Source: Gp6-AA40 sp035649635
GTDB taxonomy: Bacteria > Acidobacteriota > Vicinamibacteria > Vicinamibacterales > UBA2999
Length of the DNA: 64,000 bases
Assembly (NCBI GenBank): GCA_035649635.1
Contig: DASRJE010000165.1
Location: forward strand, 1 to 64,000
Direction: 5' to 3'
Shown: positions 60,412 to 64,000 of the stretch, piece by piece
How positions within the stretch are numbered: position 1 is the first letter of the stretch
How the letters are laid out: every line of letters begins with the position of its first letter
Made by a program: the position numbers and the translations under genes
The notes under the pieces: generated by a model
Database searches by the model: none
Told to the model about the DNA's origin: nothing
What the model saw: the letters and a program-made list of their open reading frames with translations, nothing else

Positions 60412-61119
60412 TCACCAGGCGAGTTCCTGCGGCGCGAGCTTCTCGGTTCTTTTTTCGACCGAGCTCACACGACCGTCGGCCAGCCGTACGACACGGTCGG
60501 CCATCGACGCAATAGCAGCATTGTGCGTGATGACGACGGTGGTCGTGCCGAGCTCTGCGTTCACACGCTGTAGCGCCTCGAGAACGACAATACCGGTCGA
60601 GATGTCGAGGGCGCCAGTCGGCTCATCGCAGAGCAGGACCGAGGGCCGCTTGGCGATGGCGCGGGCAATGGCGACGCGCTGCTGCTCGCCGCCCGACAGT
60701 TGCGCCGGGAAGTGGTCGAGCCGCGCGTCGAGCTTCACCAGGCGAAGCGCGTCCTCGGGCCCCATCGGGTTCGTCGAGATCTCGGTCACCAGCGCAACGT
60801 TCTCCACCGCCGTCAGGCTGGGAATCAGGTTGTAAAACTGGAAAACGAACCCGACGTGCTGGCGCCGATACGCGGTCAATTGCCCCTCGTCGGCCTGCGT
60901 CAAATCGGTGTCGCGATAGAGCACTCGGCCGGCCGTGGGCACATCCAGCCCACCGATGATGTTCAGCAGCGTCGACTTCCCCGAGCCGGATGGGCCAAGC
61001 AGCACGACGAATTCTCGTTCGTCGAGCATGAGCGTGACCTGCCGCAACGCGTGTACCTCCACTTCACCCATGCGGTAGACCTTGGTGAGGTCGTGAATCT
61101 GAAACAGCGGCGTCGCCAT
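60412..61119 (-). CDS. ABC transporter ATP-binding protein, LolD/MacB-type
   Basis: 235 residues with Walker A (GPSGSGKST), a signature LSGGEQQRVAIARA, Walker B (VLLCDEP) and the D-loop region TGALD. It has a VGFVFQFYNLIPSLTA segment typical of LolD/MacB-type ATPases. It is the first gene of the ATPase-permease-HlyD operon, with 4 bp between its stop and the permease start. The substrate may be an envelope molecule or a drug; none can be assigned. Confidence 0.92.
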   Translation of the reverse strand: MATPLFQIHDLTKVYRMGEVEVHALRQVTLMLDEREFVVLLGPSGSGKSTLLNIIGGLDVPTAGRVLYRDTDLTQADEGQLTAYRRQHVGFVFQFYNLIPSLTAVENVALVTEISTNPMGPEDALRLVKLDARLDHFPAQLSGGEQQRVAIARAIAKRPSVLLCDEPTGALDISTGIVVLEALQRVNAELGTTTVVITHNAAIASMADRVVRLADGRVSSVEKRTEKLAPQELAW

Positions 61120-61255
61120 CTCTGTTCAAGGTTGCTTCGGGAGCCATCTGCATGTCCAGCGATCGACTGTTCGGAGCAGCAGAGCGGTCCCTGCCGTGCT
61201 ACCATCCGGCCAACCCTGCACGCTGCGCTGCTACGAACGTTTTCGAGGAGGCCAG

Positions 61256-61573
61256 ATGGCGAAGAAGTCGAAGAGCACGAAGAAGGCGAAGACCACCAAG
61301 ACGGCGAAGAAGAAGTCCGCGCGCAAGCCGAGCGCCGCGTTCATGAAGCCCGTCTCGCCAAGCCCCGCGCTGGCGGAAATCATCGGGTCGAAGGCGGTGC
61401 CGCGGACGGAGGTCACCAAACGCCTCTGGGCCTACATCAAGAAGAACAAGCTGCAGGATGCCAAGAACAAGCGGGTGATCAACGCCGACGCCAAGCTCAA
61501 GCCGGTGTTTGGCGGAAAGTCCTCGGCGAACATGTTCGAGATGACCAAGCTCGTCGGGAAGCACCTGAAATAG
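61256..61573 (+). CDS. SWIB/MDM2-domain protein
   Basis: A GAGGAGG ribosome site precedes the ATG. The 105-residue protein has a Lys/Ala-rich N-terminus (about 1-28) and a SWIB domain (about 30-105): an IIGSKAVPRTEVTKRLWAYIKKN helix pair and a FEMTKLVGKHL ending. Bacterial SWIB proteins are DNA-associated, as in chlamydiae. The charged tail suggests nucleic-acid contact. It stands alone, divergent from the ABC operon. Confidence 0.85.
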   Translation: MAKKSKSTKKAKTTKTAKKKSARKPSAAFMKPVSPSPALAEIIGSKAVPRTEVTKRLWAYIKKNKLQDAKNKRVINADAKLKPVFGGKSSANMFEMTKLVGKHLK

Positions 61574-61579
61574 ACCGCG

Positions 61580-61677
61580 TCGGGATTCGGGATCCGGGAT
61601 CTGGGACTCGGAATGCAGGGTTCCATGTTCCGGGTTCCAGGTTCCGGGTTCCAGGTTCCAGGTTCGCGTTCCCGGTC
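61580..61677. repeat. Mixed short-period repeat before the amidohydrolase
   Basis: GGGATTCGGGATCC-like units (61580-61613) are followed by GGTTCCAGG-like units (61621-61677). The tract ends seven bases before the amidohydrolase ATG. Both subfamilies occur elsewhere in the window. Confidence 0.65.
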
Positions 61678-61684
61678 CTGACCA

Positions 61685-62698
61685 ATGGCGGGTGGATACA
61701 AGCGAATAGCCACAGAAGAGGCCTGGGCACCAGCTGAATTGCTGGATACCTATCGATCGATGGCGTCCAGCAAGTCGATCGACGATCCCGGCTTTATCGT
61801 CCTGTGGAACAGGCTTGGCGCGCGAGCCCAGTTGTCCGAGCGGCTGGCTGATATCGGCGCGCGCCGGATCGCCGATATGGACAGCTCGGGGATCGATCTT
61901 CAGATCCTCTCGCTGACCTCACCGGGCGTGCAGGTCTTCGATGCCGCGACGGCTACCTCGCTCGCTGCCACCACCAACGATCAAGTCGCGGAAGCCGTTC
62001 GAAAGCACCCGACGCGATTCGCCGCTCTCGGAGCCGTTGCACCGCAGGACCCGAAAGGCGCAGCTCGTGAAGCCGAAAGGGCCGTCCGCAAACTGGGATT
62101 GAAGGGCATCATCATCAACTCGCATACCAGAGGCGAGTTCCTCGACGACCCGAAATTCTGGGACATTTTCGAGGCTGCCGAAGCGCTGAAGGTCCCGATC
62201 TATATCCACCCGCAGGCGCCTCCTCCACAGATGTCTGCGCCCTATGTCGAGAAAGGGCTCGAAGGGGCGTTGTGGGGGTTTGCTGCCGAAACGGGCCTCC
62301 ACCTGCTCGCGATCTTGCGCAGTGGTGCGCTCGACCGCTTCCCGGGCCTCCGCATCGTCGTCGGCCACGCCGGCGAGGCGCTGCCGTTCTGGCTGTATCG
62401 TCTTGACTACATGAACCGAAGCGCGCGGCCGTTCATTCGCAATGGTGCGGACAGGTTGCAGCGGACACTCAGTGAGTACATGCGGGAGAACGTGTACGTC
62501 ACGACGAGCGGGATGGCGTGGGCGCCGGTCATTACATTCGTTCAATCGGTGCTCGGGATGGACCGCGTGTTGTATGCGATGGACTATCCCTATCAATTCG
62601 AGCCCGACGAAGTGACCGCAACCGACGACCTGCCTATCAGCGACGCCGACAAGAAGAAGCTGTTCCAGACCAACGCAGAACGCGTATTCGGTCTTTGA
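61685..62698 (+). CDS. ACMSD-like amidohydrolase (decarboxylase type)
   Basis: A 337-residue TIM-barrel of the amidohydrolase_2/ACMSD group. Zn ligands lie in the first strand (RIATEEAW), in PIYIHPQAPP, in VVGHAGEALP and in AMDYPYQ. A loop with NSHTRGEFLDD and a KYxxN-like terminal NAERVFGL region is present. Relatives decarboxylate or hydrolyse aromatic acids, e.g. 2,6-dihydroxybenzoate, but the substrate is unknown. The following ABC ATPase starts 2 bp after the stop. Confidence 0.85.
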   Translation: MAGGYKRIATEEAWAPAELLDTYRSMASSKSIDDPGFIVLWNRLGARAQLSERLADIGARRIADMDSSGIDLQILSLTSPGVQVFDAATATSLAATTNDQVAEAVRKHPTRFAALGAVAPQDPKGAAREAERAVRKLGLKGIIINSHTRGEFLDDPKFWDIFEAAEALKVPIYIHPQAPPPQMSAPYVEKGLEGALWGFAAETGLHLLAILRSGALDRFPGLRIVVGHAGEALPFWLYRLDYMNRSARPFIRNGADRLQRTLSEYMRENVYVTTSGMAWAPVITFVQSVLGMDRVLYAMDYPYQFEPDEVTATDDLPISDADKKKLFQTNAERVFGL

Positions 62699-62700
62699 AG

Positions 62701-63615
62701 GTGGCGCCGGTCATCCAGGTCTCTTCGATTCGCAAGACGTACGGCCGGACGGTTGCCGTCGACGACGTGACGTTCGACGTCGAGGAAGGTGAGATCTTCG
62801 GGCTCATCGGCCCCAATGGAGCGGGCAAAACAACGACGATGGAGTGCGTCGAGGGGTTGCGTCGCCCGGATCGAGGAACGATTTCGGTGCTGTCGCTCGA
62901 TCCGATCCGCGACGCCCGGACCCTTCAGCAGAAAGTAGGCGTGCAGCTCCAGCAGGCTCAACTTCAGAAGCGAATCAAGGTGAGGGAGGCGGTCGATCTG
63001 TGGGCATCGCTTTATCCGCGCTCGGTGGACGGAGACGCGCTGCTCGAGCGCCTCGGCCTCGCCGACAAGCGAGAGGCGTGGTTCATGACGCTCTCCGGCG
63101 GACAGAAGCAGCGACTCTTCATTGCACTGGCCCTGATTCACGATCCCGATGTGGTGTTGCTCGATGAGCTGACGACCGGCCTCGATCCTCAGGCACGGCG
63201 CGCGATCTGGGACCTCGTGCGGGAGATTCGTCGCCGGGGGAAGACGGTTTTCCTGACCACCCATCTCATGGAGGAGGCCGAGCGTCTCTGCGATCGCGTG
63301 GCCATCGTCGAACGGGGCCGCGTCATCGACAGCGGCACGCCGACGGGGCTCGTGCGGCGTCATTGCCCCACGCAAACCGTGGTTCTCGAGACGGCGGATG
63401 CGTCAGCCGCGGAGCATTTTCAGTTGATTCCTGGTGTGGACTCGGTCACATGGCGGGACAACCAGTGCACCATCCGGGGAAGCGGTGGTGATCTGGTCAC
63501 GCACGTCATTCAGTGCCTCGCTGAACATCGGATTCGTGTCACCGATTTCAGGACCGAGCTGCCGAATCTCGAAGATGTCTTTCTCACGCTCACCGGTCAT
63601 TCCATCCGCGAGTGA
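62701..63615 (+). CDS. ABC-2-type transporter ATP-binding protein
   Basis: A GTG start two bp after the amidohydrolase gene gives 304 residues; a TTG at 62695 is an alternative. Walker A is GPNGAGKTT, the signature LSGGQKQRLF and Walker B VVLLDEL, with D-loop TGLD and H-loop TTHLME. The Gln-rich VGVQLQQAQLQKRI segment resembles drug or polysaccharide exporters. The C-terminal 70 residues form an extra regulatory region. The next gene is its permease. Confidence 0.92.
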   Translation: MAPVIQVSSIRKTYGRTVAVDDVTFDVEEGEIFGLIGPNGAGKTTTMECVEGLRRPDRGTISVLSLDPIRDARTLQQKVGVQLQQAQLQKRIKVREAVDLWASLYPRSVDGDALLERLGLADKREAWFMTLSGGQKQRLFIALALIHDPDVVLLDELTTGLDPQARRAIWDLVREIRRRGKTVFLTTHLMEEAERLCDRVAIVERGRVIDSGTPTGLVRRHCPTQTVVLETADASAAEHFQLIPGVDSVTWRDNQCTIRGSGGDLVTHVIQCLAEHRIRVTDFRTELPNLEDVFLTLTGHSIRE

Positions 63616-63619
63616 CAGA

Positions 63620-64000
63620 ATGCGTGCGCTCCTGAAGCTGACATGGCTGGAGATCAAGATTTTCGTGCGAGAACCAATGGGTGTGTTCGGCACGGTCGGC
63701 ATACCTGTGCTCGTGTTCTTGATTGCGAGTCGTCTCCTCGGGCCGCGCGTGGCGCGCGCGGCGATTCAGCCTGGCGGCGCGGTCTCGGCCGTGCTGCCGG
63801 TGCTGGCGTCGATTCTGATGGCGCTGAGTGCGATCTCGTCGCTGGTCACGATCATCTCGATCTACCGCGAAGGCGGGATCCTCAAGCGGCTGCGTGCCAC
63901 GCCTCTGTCGCCGACCGTGATCCTTTCGGCGCATGTTCTCGTGAAGCTGCTCTTCACGCTGATCACGCTCGCAATCATGGTGCTGCTCGGTCGCCGCTAC
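63620..64000 (+). CDS. ABC-2-type transporter permease (partial, runs off the window)
   Basis: An ATG at 63620 begins a hydrophobic protein with at least three transmembrane segments in the visible 127 residues: IPVLVFLIASRLLG, GGAVSAVLPVLASILMALSAISSLVTI, and the segment ending LVKLLFTLITLAIMVLLG. The ABC-2 ending CTRRLRATPLS-like RLRATPLSPTVI signature is present. It pairs with the ATPase four bases upstream. The 3' end is outside the window. Confidence 0.85.
   Translation, partial: MRALLKLTWLEIKIFVREPMGVFGTVGIPVLVFLIASRLLGPRVARAAIQPGGAVSAVLPVLASILMALSAISSLVTIISIYREGGILKRLRATPLSPTVILSAHVLVKLLFTLITLAIMVLLGRRY

Noticed and set aside
61256..61573. Chlamydial-type topoisomerase-SWIB fusion
   Set aside because: The SWIB domain is alone with a short Lys-rich tail; no topoisomerase sequence surrounds it.

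Overview
The window looks like a GC-rich soil acidobacterial chromosome, most likely Vicinamibacteria or a relative. This is inferred from family content, not from a marker gene. The pointers are a TIGR03435 protein, a TIGR03436-type VWFA protein, a Ser/Thr kinase fused to a TolB-like propeller, TonB receptors with an N-terminal carboxypeptidase-regulatory-like domain, DUF6152 proteins, repeated PQQ enzymes with diheme cytochromes c, and two tannase-family esterases. Many genes start with GTG or TTG and overlap the previous gene by 4 bp. No rRNA, complete tRNA, CRISPR array, integrase or transposase was seen.

Layout. 0.2-2 kb: an ArsR/SdpR repressor and SdpI-like membrane protein behind an AT-rich, nearly leaderless promoter. 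2-5.4 kb: secreted proteins, an ABM protein and a cupin-SnoaL fusion. 5.4-10 kb: ECF sigma factor, soluble anti-sigma factor, MutM, ASCH-like protein and a Tat-exported amidase with a CHRD-like tail. 10-15.3 kb: secreted proteins, including a matrixin-like protease, a TIGR03435 protein and an NHL propeller. 15.4-19.2 kb: a zinc-ribbon/SPFH/DUF3667 membrane cluster. 19.2-22.3 kb: a large inverted-repeat element, an atypical SDR and an aminotransferase.

22.5-36 kb is rich in exported oxidative functions: four-paralog-family 'WEG' proteins, two DUF6152 proteins, two cytochrome c/PQQ dehydrogenase pairs with lanthanide-type DxD motifs, a Tat-exported MDR dehydrogenase and a PQQ-like propeller. 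A third PQQ enzyme, fused to cytochrome c, lies at 47-48.9 kb. 36-37.4 kb holds a TIR-transmembrane protein, a decayed TonB receptor and a tRNA-Ser-like fragment. 37.6-44 kb encodes a receptor kinase, a full TonB receptor and a winged-helix/FHA protein. 44-53 kb holds a carboxylesterase, VapBC, a cupin, the fused PQQ enzyme, a solute-binding protein and two tannase-family esterases. 53-64 kb has a stand-alone ClpX-type zinc finger with a Clp-N protein, glutamate racemase, a GlcG-like protein, a VWFA protein, DinB, an ABC/HlyD export operon, SWIB, an amidohydrolase and the start of an ABC-2 exporter.

A second theme is short repetitive DNA. Several hairpin families and short-period repeats sit between genes. 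One period family is read in frame inside the SDR and at the N-terminus of glutamate racemase.
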